Position numbers and translations under genes: made by a program | The notes under the pieces: generated by a model | What the model was told of the DNA's origin: nothing | What the model saw: only the letters and a program-made list of their open reading frames with translations | The model's database searches: none | Assembly (NCBI GenBank): GCA_016871135.1 | Contig: VFZQ01000343.1 | Coordinates: 1-6,226, forward strand | Reading direction: 5' to 3' | Origin: Acidobacteriota bacterium | Lineage (GTDB): Bacteria > Acidobacteriota > Terriglobia > Bryobacterales > Bryobacteraceae | Length of the DNA: 6,226 nucleotides | Part shown: piece by piece, positions 1-5,920 of the stretch | Layout: every line of letters starts with the position of its first letter | Numbering within the stretch: position 1 is the stretch's first letter

Positions 1-1044
1 CGCGCGACGGTCCAGCAGCGCCTTCACCAGAAACGGAATGACCATCGAGTAGTCTCCCTGCATCGATTCGGTCGACTGCACATAGGTATCGCGATCGACC
101 TTGCCCCACGTCACCGCTTCGGCCGGCGGACACGAACTCAGCGAGCCGTCCGTCACCGGCGCCGTCGTAATCTGCACATCGAACTCATACCCGCGCACGT
201 TCGGTAGTCCGAGCACCTGGCCCAACGCCGGCTCCGGCTGCAGGTTGTAGTTCTTCGGCACGCCGCCACCGAGCATGAACGTCGCCAGCGCTTTCGAATC
301 GCTCTCAAACAAGCCCCAGTGATGATACGCGCACGCTTCGAAAACTTCGGCGTGAATGTCGAGATCGAACGCGTACTCCGGCAAAAGTCCGGCTTCCTTC
401 ATCGCCCACAACTTCATCGAATTCAAGAACACCGAGCCGTCGCCCGGCGCTCCAACGAACACTGGAATCGCCATCTTCCAGCACGTCGCCAGCAGTCCCG
501 GTTCCACCTGCATGCCCGCTTCCTGCGCCGCGTACCAACGCCCCAGCAGATGCCGCATCTCGGTACCCGTCATCTTGCGTTGAAACTCCGGCCGCTGCAA
601 CATCGCTGTCAGGAAGCGGTCCTGATCGAGCAGCACGTCTTCGTCGAACGCCATATCGGTCACGCGAATTGTGCGCTCATCGCGTAGTGCGCCGTCGTCG
701 CCGAAAATCGGCACTTCGAAAACGGGATCGCGCCGGCCTTCGAGCGAACGGTGCCCATCGTGATAACAGACCGCGTCCGTCGTCGACAAGTACGCGACCC
801 AACCCGTTTCCAGCAACGGCAGCAGCCAGGTTTGATGTTGCCCGGAAACCGTCACCGGCCCAGCGATGGCGATCGTCAGCGGACAACCCATGCCGATCGC
901 ACGATCGAGAATCGTATACACGCGCCGCAAATACGCGCCGCCAAACGCCGGCAGGCAATGCCGGAACAGTTCATCGAGCGAGTTGACTTCGTCGACCCGC
1001 TTCACCCGCACCGTTCGGCGGTGCCCGTTCTCACAAGGATTCAT
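1..1044 (-). CDS. Deoxyhypusine synthase-family protein (possible homospermidine synthase), C-terminus cut by window edge
   Basis: I translated this frame by hand from the minus strand: 348 codons with no stop, running off the left edge. The protein belongs to the deoxyhypusine synthase family (NAD-dependent aminobutyl transfer from spermidine). Residues 197-209 read VGAPGDGSVFLNS, 259-268 GGGVPKNYNL, 291-301 QITTAPVTDGS, and 309-315 EAVTWGK. Lys315 aligns by eye with the catalytic lysine of eukaryotic enzymes (WGK context) that carries the butylimine intermediate. At the position of the human catalytic histidine (VKHH) this protein has PKNY. Bacteria lack hypusinated eIF5A, so bacterial homologues must do something else. 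Some are reported to make homospermidine, and that is the best guess for the role here. Start ATG at 1044 has an AGGAG box 4 nt upstream. The gene lies 81 bp after uvrC on the same strand and could be cotranscribed with it. Only a few C-terminal residues are probably missing. Family is confident; substrate is not. Confidence 0.88.
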   Translation of the reverse strand, partial: MNPCENGHRRTVRVKRVDEVNSLDELFRHCLPAFGGAYLRRVYTILDRAIGMGCPLTIAIAGPVTVSGQHQTWLLPLLETGWVAYLSTTDAVCYHDGHRSLEGRRDPVFEVPIFGDDGALRDERTIRVTDMAFDEDVLLDQDRFLTAMLQRPEFQRKMTGTEMRHLLGRWYAAQEAGMQVEPGLLATCWKMAIPVFVGAPGDGSVFLNSMKLWAMKEAGLLPEYAFDLDIHAEVFEACAYHHWGLFESDSKALATFMLGGGVPKNYNLQPEPALGQVLGLPNVRGYEFDVQITTAPVTDGSLSSCPPAEAVTWGKVDRDTYVQSTESMQGDYSMVIPFLVKALLDRRA

Positions 1045-1048
1045 TCAA

Positions 1049-1053
1049 CTCCT
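1049..1053 (-). promoter_or_regulatory. Ribosome binding site of the deoxyhypusine-synthase-like gene
   Basis: The minus strand reads AGGAG followed by TTGA and the ATG at 1044. This near-perfect Shine-Dalgarno sequence fixes the start codon of the gene. Confidence 0.7.
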
Positions 1054-1125
1054 ATTGTCCACCGTGCGGCGATGTCCACGTGACCTGCTCGCACGTCGCA
1101 GCAGAAGTTCTGTGGGAGATCCGGG

Positions 1126-2916
1126 CTAACCCAACCCTTCTCGTATCCGGCGTGCGACAGCCGGGCCAACTTCCGTCGCAAGTTGCTCCGAGCCGGCCGC
1201 GCGAACACGTTCCACGCTTCCGAACTTCTGCAGCAGTTTCTCCACCGTCTTCGGCCCGACGCCCTCGATCTGCAACAACTCCGACTTCAGCCGGCTCGAA
1301 TCGCGCCGGTTTCGATGGAACGTCACCGCAAACCGGTGCGCCTCGTCACGAACCGTCTGCACGAGATGCAGCACGGGATGGAATCGGTCGAGCACAATCG
1401 GCTCATCCTCGGCGCCGTAGACGTAGATCCACTCCTCCCGTTTGGCGATCGACGCCAACGGCTGATCGGTAATGCCGATCGCCTCCAGCGCCGCCGCGGC
1501 GGCATGCAGTTGCCCAAGTCCGCCGTCGATCAACACCAGCCCCGGACGCGTGCCGCCTTCATCGCGGATGCGCGAGTACCGGCGCGTAACGACCTCCGCC
1601 ATTGATGCGAAATCATCATTGCCTTCCACCGTTTTGATGATGAACTTGCGATAGTCCGACTTCTTCATTCGCCCGTCTTCCCACACCACCATCGAAGCGA
1701 CTTTATCGGTCCCCTGTACATGTGAGATGTCGAAACACTCAATGCGCGGCGGGTTCAGCGGCACGCCGATAGCATCTTCGAACGCGCCGAGAATCGCCTT
1801 CGACGACGGCTTCAACACACGGAAGCGCGCATCGAAGCAGTGCTTCGCATTCGTCTCGACCAAATCGTAGAGCGCCTTTTTCGCGCCTCGCTGCGGCGTG
1901 TGAATTTCGACGTTCCGCCCGCGCTTTTCGGTCAGCAACAGCTCCAGCGCTTCGCGGTCCTCGAACTCGGCGGGCACGTGGATGATCGACGGCACGTATT
2001 GCTGATCGAGGTAGACCTGCTTGATCAGCGCGGCCATGAACTCGGCCGGTTGAAACTCGATCTGGTCTTCCCAGTAAAACTCGCGGCGGTCGACGATCCG
2101 GCCGTTGCGCAAGTGAAACAAGTTCACGGCAATCAGCGGCGGTTCGGCGTAATAGGCGAAGATGTCGATGTCGTCGCCCGACGCCGCCGCCATCTTTTGC
2201 CGCTCGTCGATCTCTTCGACTGTTACCAAAACGTCGCGCAGCGCCGCGGCTTCTTCGAAGCGCAGATCTTCGGCCGCCGCCGCGATTCGCCCGCGGATCT
2301 CGCGCGACAGATCCTTCAACTTGCCTTCGAGAAACAGCCGGACGTTTCGGACCTGTTCGGCGTAAGCGTCATCGGTCGTCAACCCCGCGGCGCACGGCCC
2401 TAAACAGCGATGAATGTGGAACTGCAAACAGGGGTTCGGATGCAGTCGCGTGAGATCGACCTTACACGACGGAATCTTGAAATGGCGGTGGATGAAATCG
2501 ACCAGCCGGTGCGCCAGATTGCCCGGAAAATAAGGCCCGAAGTAGGTCCCGCCATCCTTGCGCAACCGCCGCGTCACGAACACGCGCGGGAACTTCTCGC
2601 CCGTGAGTTTGATGTACGGATACGTCTTGTCGTCGCGCAGCAGGATGTTGAAGCGCGGCTTGTACTGCTTGATCAGATTGTTCTCAAGCGCCAGCGCTTC
2701 TTTCTCGTTGTCGACGAGAATGTAGTCGATATCGCGCGCCTCCGACATCAACGTGCCGGTCTTGGAATCGGTGAGGCTGTCGTCGGAGAAGTAGTTCCGC
2801 ACGCGCGCGCGTAGACTCTTGGCTTTGCCGACGTAGATGACCTCGGCGTGCTCGTTCTTGTACAGGTAGACGCCCGGCAACAACGGTAACTGCGAGACTT
2901 TGTCCTTCAATTCCAT
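1126..2916 (-). CDS. uvrC: UvrABC excision nuclease subunit C
   Basis: The 596-residue protein makes the 3' and 5' incisions around lesions marked by UvrA and UvrB in nucleotide excision repair. The N-terminal GIY-YIG nuclease domain shows PGVYLY (14-19) and YVGKAKSLR (28-36). Four cysteines at 151, 163, 171 and 175 (CLQFHIHRCLGPC) match the conserved UvrC cysteine set linked to an Fe-S cluster. A UVR helical hairpin that binds UvrB spans about 205-240. The RNase H-like second nuclease domain has FDISH (395-399), LIDGG (462-466) and RDEAHR (523-528). A helix-hairpin-helix DNA-binding pair follows at about 547-595. Length is usual for the family. The frame is open to a GTG at 2943, but I chose ATG 2916 because MELKDKVSQLPLLPGVY matches the usual N-terminus; neither start has a clear Shine-Dalgarno. 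The gene is divergent from a TPR gene starting at 2937. Confidence 0.97.
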   Translation of the reverse strand: MELKDKVSQLPLLPGVYLYKNEHAEVIYVGKAKSLRARVRNYFSDDSLTDSKTGTLMSEARDIDYILVDNEKEALALENNLIKQYKPRFNILLRDDKTYPYIKLTGEKFPRVFVTRRLRKDGGTYFGPYFPGNLAHRLVDFIHRHFKIPSCKVDLTRLHPNPCLQFHIHRCLGPCAAGLTTDDAYAEQVRNVRLFLEGKLKDLSREIRGRIAAAAEDLRFEEAAALRDVLVTVEEIDERQKMAAASGDDIDIFAYYAEPPLIAVNLFHLRNGRIVDRREFYWEDQIEFQPAEFMAALIKQVYLDQQYVPSIIHVPAEFEDREALELLLTEKRGRNVEIHTPQRGAKKALYDLVETNAKHCFDARFRVLKPSSKAILGAFEDAIGVPLNPPRIECFDISHVQGTDKVASMVVWEDGRMKKSDYRKFIIKTVEGNDDFASMAEVVTRRYSRIRDEGGTRPGLVLIDGGLGQLHAAAAALEAIGITDQPLASIAKREEWIYVYGAEDEPIVLDRFHPVLHLVQTVRDEAHRFAVTFHRNRRDSSRLKSELLQIEGVGPKTVEKLLQKFGSVERVRAAGSEQLATEVGPAVARRIREGLG

Positions 2917-2936
2917 GCGGGGGCTATACTCAAATT
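2917..2936. promoter_or_regulatory. Putative shared bidirectional promoter core of uvrC and the TPR gene (leaderless starts)
   Basis: Only 20 bp separate the two divergent start codons. TATACT (2925-2930, plus) is one base from the sigma70 -10 consensus and lies 6 nt before the GTG at 2937, where transcription would begin. On the minus strand the same bases give TATAGC (2923-2928), 6 nt before the uvrC ATG. Neither gene has a Shine-Dalgarno, so both transcripts may be leaderless. No strong -35 box is visible; TTGTCC at 2900-2905 is a weak candidate with a 19-bp spacer. This is inference from sequence alone. Confidence 0.45.
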
Positions 2937-3305
2937 GTGGCACGCGGCATTTGGATTCTCGCTCTTTCTTGCGCGGCGCTTTTCGCGCAGGCGCAGCAGC
3001 AGCAGGAACCGCCCGAAGAAGACGCGACCCTGATCGAAAAGAAGGAATACACCTTCAATCCGCTGCAAGCCGAGAGCGAGATCAAGATCGGCAGGTTCTA
3101 TATGAAGAAGGCGTCCTACAAGGCGGCTATTCAGCGCTTCAGCGAGGCGACGAAGTGGAATCCGAACTCGCCCGACGCGTGGCTGGCGCTTGGCGAAGCG
3201 TACGAGAAGGCGAAGGACGCGAAGAACGCGAAACAGGCATACGCCAAGTACATCGAGCTCGCCCCGGACGCCAAGAACGCCGGCGCGATCAAGAAGAAAT
3301 TGTAG
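2937..3305 (+). CDS. Small secreted tetratricopeptide-repeat protein
   Basis: The 122-residue protein begins with GTG. Residues 1-19 look like a cleavable signal peptide (MARGIWILALSCAALFAQA), followed by a Gln/Glu/Pro-rich linker (20-30). Residues 46-110 contain about two TPR units. The first has GRFYMKKASYKAAIQRFSEA (52-71). The second has PDAWLALGEAYEKAKD (79-94) with AKQAYAKYIELAP (98-110). These show the small/large residue pattern and the closing Pro of TPR helices. Such proteins usually act as periplasmic or envelope scaffolds for protein contacts; no specific partner can be named. Cys12 lies in LALSC, which fits a lipobox poorly, so a lipoprotein is less likely. It may be cotranscribed with the small basic peptide 40 bp downstream. 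No ribosome binding site precedes the GTG, in line with a leaderless message from the TATACT element. Confidence 0.82.
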   Translation: MARGIWILALSCAALFAQAQQQQEPPEEDATLIEKKEYTFNPLQAESEIKIGRFYMKKASYKAAIQRFSEATKWNPNSPDAWLALGEAYEKAKDAKNAKQAYAKYIELAPDAKNAGAIKKKL

Positions 3306-3345
3306 ATTGGGCCTAACCGTTTTCGCGGAGGCTCGTCCAACCGCC

Positions 3346-3531
3346 ATGCGACTCCTTGCCCTCGTTCTCATCGCATTGCTACTTCCGGCCTTCGGTCAAG
3401 TGCGCAAGACACGCCGCGCCACGCGCGCCCACGTCATCAAGCGCCAGGTGCACAAGCGGCACCGGCCCGCGCCGATGAAACGGCAGATGATCCGCCGCCT
3501 GCCGCGCGCTACTTACGGTACGTGGGTGTAA
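3346..3531 (+). CDS. Tiny secreted, strongly cationic hypothetical protein
   Basis: The 61-residue ORF has a typical signal peptide (MRLLALVLIALLLPAFGQ, 1-18) and a mature part of 43 residues. The mature part holds 11 Arg, 4 Lys and 3 His and no Asp or Glu, with one Trp and one Tyr at the end (ATYGTWV). I do not recognise a family. A GGAGG lies at 3327-3331, 14 nt before the ATG, which is longer than ideal. The gene follows the TPR gene by 40 bp on the same strand and its last 23 bp overlap the 3' end of the converging gene at 3509-4111. A cationic secreted peptide could bind DNA, envelope polyanions or membranes, but the sequence does not decide this. The signal peptide and strong composition favour a real gene; a chance ORF in GC-rich DNA is not excluded, since Arg codons are GC-rich. 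Confidence 0.55.
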   Translation: MRLLALVLIALLLPAFGQVRKTRRATRAHVIKRQVHKRHRPAPMKRQMIRRLPRATYGTWV

Positions 3532-4111
3532 TCTTCAAATTACGAAACGCGCCCGTTTCGTTGAAGGACCCCAAACCGATCTTGCCGTGTTTCAACGAGA
3601 GATCGACAGCCCGCATGGCGCCCGAAGTCTTCCCGTCGGCGTGACAGACGACCTCGCCGGTCTTGCCGTTCCAAGACACCTTCACGGGCGTCCATTCGTT
3701 CGTCGGCAACACGCCAGGGCCGCCTTCGAGCGGACTGATCCGCACCCGTTCGCCGCCGAAGACGTGAAAGATGCCGTTGTGCACGGGCTGCCTGGCGGGG
3801 TCGTCGACCGAGATGTGGACGTAGTTGTAGTGCGATTCGTCCTGATAGGCGACAACGAGCAGCAGCGACTTCCCGTAGCGCTTTACGTCGACTCCGATCG
3901 TCACGGCGTCGAAGGGGCCGTCATCCAAGATCGCGAACTGATGCGGACGGCGCGGGGTGCCGGGCTCGCTCTTGACGGCGAGTTCGAGCGTGTCGGCGCT
4001 GGCCTTCCAATCGGCGGCGTTGCGCACTGACCACTTGTGGCCTAGGGCGGTGATGGTGTCACCGGCCAATAGGCCAACGGAAAAAACAAGCAGCAGGGCG
4101 ATTCGCGGCAT
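3509..4111 (-). CDS. Secreted beta-sandwich (DUF1080/concanavalin A-like) protein
   Basis: The 200-residue protein starts with a signal peptide (about 1-17, MPRIALLLVFSVGLLAG). The rest looks like a single all-beta concanavalin/LamG-type domain of the DUF1080 (3-keto-disaccharide hydrolase-like) kind. Alternating strands carry ADTLELAVKSEP (39-50), ESHYNYVHISVDDP (92-105) and TNEWTPVKVSWNGKTGEVVC (137-156). The C-terminal stretch GKIGLGSFNETGAFRNLKI (176-194) is typical of this fold. Such domains bind or cleave carbohydrates outside the cytoplasm; I see no catalytic residues I can assign. The minus-strand AGGA at 4119-4122 lies 7 nt before the ATG and supports this start. It is divergent from avd with a 27-bp gap and converges on the small basic gene with a 23-bp overlap. 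The gene is confident; the family call is moderate. Confidence 0.8.
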   Translation of the reverse strand: MPRIALLLVFSVGLLAGDTITALGHKWSVRNAADWKASADTLELAVKSEPGTPRRPHQFAILDDGPFDAVTIGVDVKRYGKSLLLVVAYQDESHYNYVHISVDDPARQPVHNGIFHVFGGERVRISPLEGGPGVLPTNEWTPVKVSWNGKTGEVVCHADGKTSGAMRAVDLSLKHGKIGLGSFNETGAFRNLKITPTYRK

Positions 4112-4138
4112 ACATCAATCCTATCGCTACCACCAACA

Positions 4139-4474
4139 ATGCCGCCAACACCGCCCGTCGCTCTCGACAAAGCCTACAGTCTCGCGCTCTGGCTGATCGC
4201 CAAGACCGAAACCATGCCCCGCTCCCACCGATTCACTCTCGGCGGCCGCATCTATGAACACGCGCTCGATCTCGTCGGCGCACTTACCCAAGCCACCTTC
4301 ACTCGCAACAAGACGGCAGCCCTCGAAACCGCCGGCGACCGCGTCAACGGACTCCGCATCCTCCTGCGGCTCGCGAAAGACCTGCACCTCTTCGCCTTCG
4401 ATCCGTATGTCCACGCCACCGCCCGGCTCGACGAAATCGGCCGTATGATCGGCGGCTGGCGGAAGTCGCAATGA
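4139..4474 (+). CDS. avd: DGR accessory variability determinant (Avd-like four-helix bundle protein)
   Basis: This 111-residue protein matches the Avd family of DGRs, a small basic four-helix bundle that forms a pentamer, binds the RT and TR RNA, and is needed for mutagenic cDNA synthesis. Family landmarks are ALDKAYSLALWLI (8-20, helix 1), PRSHRFTLGGRIYEHALDLV (27-46), GLRILLRLAKDLHLF (71-85, helix 3) and LDEIGRMIGGWRKS (97-110, final helix). Length is normal for the family. ATG 4139 is preferred over the internal Met26 because helix 1 lies before it; there is no clear Shine-Dalgarno. Its TGA overlaps the RT start in ATGA (4471-4474), so the two are very likely translationally coupled. It is divergent from the beta-sandwich gene by 27 bp. 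Confidence 0.92.
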   Translation: MPPTPPVALDKAYSLALWLIAKTETMPRSHRFTLGGRIYEHALDLVGALTQATFTRNKTAALETAGDRVNGLRILLRLAKDLHLFAFDPYVHATARLDEIGRMIGGWRKSQ

Positions 4475-5901
4475 TCCCGCTCTGGCCCAAACTCACCGCG
4501 GCGCAGAACCTCTTCAACGCCGCGCACCGGGCCGCCGCCGGCAAACATGCACGGTCTGATGTCGCCGCGTTCCTAGCCAACCTCGAACCCGAACTCTTCC
4601 GCTTGCGGCGCGAACTTATGGGCGCCATTTACCGGCCGGGCCGCTACCGAACCTTCCCCATCGCCGACCCCAAGCCGCGACTCATCTCCGCCGCCCCGTT
4701 CCGCGACCGCGTCGTCCACCACGCACTTACCAACATCGTCGAGCCCCTCTTCGAACGACGATTCGTCCCCTACTCATTCGCCTGCCGTAAGGGCTTCGGC
4801 GCCCACAAGGCGCTCACGCTCGCCCGCGATGCGTGCGCGAAGTACCCATGTGTCCTGAAGCTCGACATCCGAAAGTACTTCCAATCCATTGACCATCTCC
4901 TGTTGAAGGATCGCCTCGCGCGCGTCATCGATTGTCCAGACACCTTACACCTCATCGATCTGATCCTCGCGAGTTCCATCCAAAGCGACGACCGAGTCGA
5001 GTACTTCCCCGGTGATGGTCTCTTCACGCCAATCGAACGCCCGCGCGGTCTCCCGCTGGGCAACCAAACCTCGCAGTTCTTCGCCAACGTCTACCTCGAT
5101 CCCATGGACCAGATGATCGTCCGCAACCTCCGCCCCGGCGCCTACGCGCGCTACGTCGGTGACTTCCTGCTCTTCGCCAACAGCAAGGAGCAACTCCACG
5201 ATATGCACGGCCAGATCCGCGAATTTCTATACCGCTACCGGTTGTCGCTCCACCCCGGCAAGAGCCGCGTCTATTGGTGCCGCGACGGTTTTCCGTTCCT
5301 CGGCTTCCGTCTCTTCCCCACACACGCGCGCCTGGTCCGGCCCAATGTCGTCCGCTTCCGCCGCAGGCTTCGGCAATTGCAAGCGGACTACCACGCGAGC
5401 CTCATTGATAAGGAGACCGTCAATCAATCCGTTCTCGCCTGGATCGGCCACGCGATGCATGGCGACACGTGGCGGCTCCGCGAGCAGATCTTCGATGCGC
5501 TTGCCCTTTCTCGCCGGGGTGTTCAAATAGCGCGGCCCTGGCCGCGAGCTTTGCCCAAGACCAGGACCTGTTTTATGTTTGACGCCGGTTGCCCCGCGTC
5601 TGGACCGCGGCCCGGAAATGGAAAAGCACGCTCCCGGCAATTCCTCGACGGGACTCTCGCGGCGGGCTGTTACACCCGTTCCATATCCCCCGGCCAGCCG
5701 GAACCCCAGATTGTTGTTCTGTTCGTCCAGTTGATTGTTGTTGCGATACGACGAGCGCGCGTTCCTTCGATTGTTGTTGAAAGCACCGCCCCGCCACACG
5801 TTACGACCGCGTTCCGGCTTTTAGTGTATCACCCAAAAAATTTTCCCCGAGGGGGCAACGCCCCCTCGGCTCCCCCTACGGGTTTTTTCGGCAGCTCGTA
5901 A
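4471..5901 (+). CDS. DGR reverse transcriptase with altered YxDD box (YVGD) and aberrant C-terminus
   Basis: Residues 1-344 are a DGR-type RT. Motifs in order are PRLISAAPFRDRVVHHAL (69-86), SFACRKGFGAHKA (102-114), motif A LKLDIRKYF with Asp132 (129-137), GLPLGNQTSQFFANVYL (193-209), and GFPFLGF (273-279). The LGNQTSQ segment fits the [ILV]GxxxSQ signature of DGR RTs, linked to low fidelity at adenine. The last conserved part is WIGHAMHGDTWRLREQIFDA (324-343). Oddity one: the catalytic box is Y228-V-G-D231, with GGT where an aspartate codon is expected. Oddity two: after Leu344 the frame runs on to 5901, making 476 residues, with a tail of no recognisable domain that crosses the TR antisense. 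In the neighbouring frame the end would read PFLAGVFK and stop at 5528-5530, giving about 352 residues. A one-base indel near 5503 is therefore likely. No maturase domain is present. The gene is certain as an RT; its activity is doubtful. Confidence 0.9.
   Translation: MIPLWPKLTAAQNLFNAAHRAAAGKHARSDVAAFLANLEPELFRLRRELMGAIYRPGRYRTFPIADPKPRLISAAPFRDRVVHHALTNIVEPLFERRFVPYSFACRKGFGAHKALTLARDACAKYPCVLKLDIRKYFQSIDHLLLKDRLARVIDCPDTLHLIDLILASSIQSDDRVEYFPGDGLFTPIERPRGLPLGNQTSQFFANVYLDPMDQMIVRNLRPGAYARYVGDFLLFANSKEQLHDMHGQIREFLYRYRLSLHPGKSRVYWCRDGFPFLGFRLFPTHARLVRPNVVRFRRRLRQLQADYHASLIDKETVNQSVLAWIGHAMHGDTWRLREQIFDALALSRRGVQIARPWPRALPKTRTCFMFDAGCPASGPRPGNGKARSRQFLDGTLAAGCYTRSISPGQPEPQIVVLFVQLIVVAIRRARVPSIVVESTAPPHVTTAFRLLVYHPKNFPRGGNAPSAPPTGFFGSS
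5531..5546. terminator. GC hairpin directly after the inferred original RT stop
   Basis: CGCGGCC (5531-5537) and GGCCGCG (5540-5546) are perfect inverted repeats; sterically this is a 6-bp stem with a CCTG loop. It begins on the base after TAG 5528-5530, the stop in the shifted RT frame, which supports that stop as the ancestral gene end. No T-tract follows, so it is not a classical intrinsic terminator. On the minus strand it would cap the 3' side of a TR transcript. Function is uncertain. Confidence 0.4.
5547..5685 (-). other. Non-coding spacer 3' of the TR (candidate RNA partner region for RT priming)
   Basis: I see no convincing gene in these 139 bp; the RT frame stays open across it but the translation resembles nothing known. 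Read on the minus strand, it lies immediately 3' of the TR. In the Bordetella phage DGR, an RNA segment of about this size 3' of the TR is needed for RT and Avd binding and for cDNA priming. The position here is equivalent. CCGCG (5594-5598) and CGCGG (5606-5610) form a 5-bp stem with a 7-nt loop. The role is inferred by analogy. Confidence 0.4.
5686..5802 (-). repeat. DGR template repeat (TR)
   Basis: The minus strand of this 117-bp segment aligns without gaps to 5930-6046 (constant offset of 244). It has 32 adenines; 18 differ in the VR, and only 2 non-adenine positions differ. Translated in the target frame it contains 11 AAC/AAT codons in clusters of up to three (for example FNNNRRNARSS and EQNNNLGFR). 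AAY codons cannot become stop codons when their adenines mutate and give access to many amino acids, which is the usual TR design. It is non-coding in practice, since no start or reading context exists. It lies antisense to the extended RT frame. Its RNA must be transcribed leftward, opposite to avd and RT. Confidence 0.95.
5835..5888. terminator. Bidirectional intrinsic terminator between TR and target gene
   Basis: CCGAGGGGGC (5847-5856), loop AAC, and GCCCCCTCGG (5860-5869) form a perfect 10-bp GC stem. On plus a T6 run follows at 5883-5888. On minus a T6 run follows, complementary to A6 at 5835-5840. It thus can end both the rightward RT transcript and the leftward target transcript. An alternative or extra role is the DGR hairpin/cruciform that sits just downstream of VRs and boosts homing in Bordetella phage. 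There it is only a few bases from the VR, whereas here the gap is about 60 bp, so terminator is the better call. Confidence 0.75.
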
Positions 5902-5920
5902 AAAGGAAAAGGGAAAAAAG

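Noticed and set aside
319..1083. Several open frames on plus (319-687, 669-986, 751-1083)
   Set aside because: They lie opposite the deoxyhypusine-synthase-like gene, which has clear conserved motifs through the whole stretch.
1045..1125. Possible terminator or promoter between uvrC and the deoxyhypusine-synthase-like gene
   Set aside because: I found no stem with a T-run and no convincing -35/-10 pair in these 81 bp apart from the ribosome binding site.
1840..2403. 187-codon open frame on plus inside uvrC
   Set aside because: It is antisense to a well-conserved uvrC region and is Arg/Leu/Val-rich as expected from a GC-rich shadow frame; no motif is visible.
2917..2943. Upstream GTG start for uvrC at 2943
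   Set aside because: It adds MPQFEYSPR, which is not part of the usual UvrC N-terminus, has no ribosome binding site, and would overlap the divergent TPR start.
4471..5530. RT as a group II intron maturase or retron RT
   Set aside because: There is no maturase/X domain or endonuclease and no retron msr/msd. The LGNQTSQ motif, the adjoining Avd, and the TR/VR pair identify a DGR RT.
5227..5799. 190-codon open frame on minus, starting MWRGGAFNNN and crossing the TR
   Set aside because: Its start is simply the TR read in target frame; downstream it is antisense to the RT and has no recognisable domain. It lacks the FGE sequence that should precede the repeat, so it is not a second target gene.
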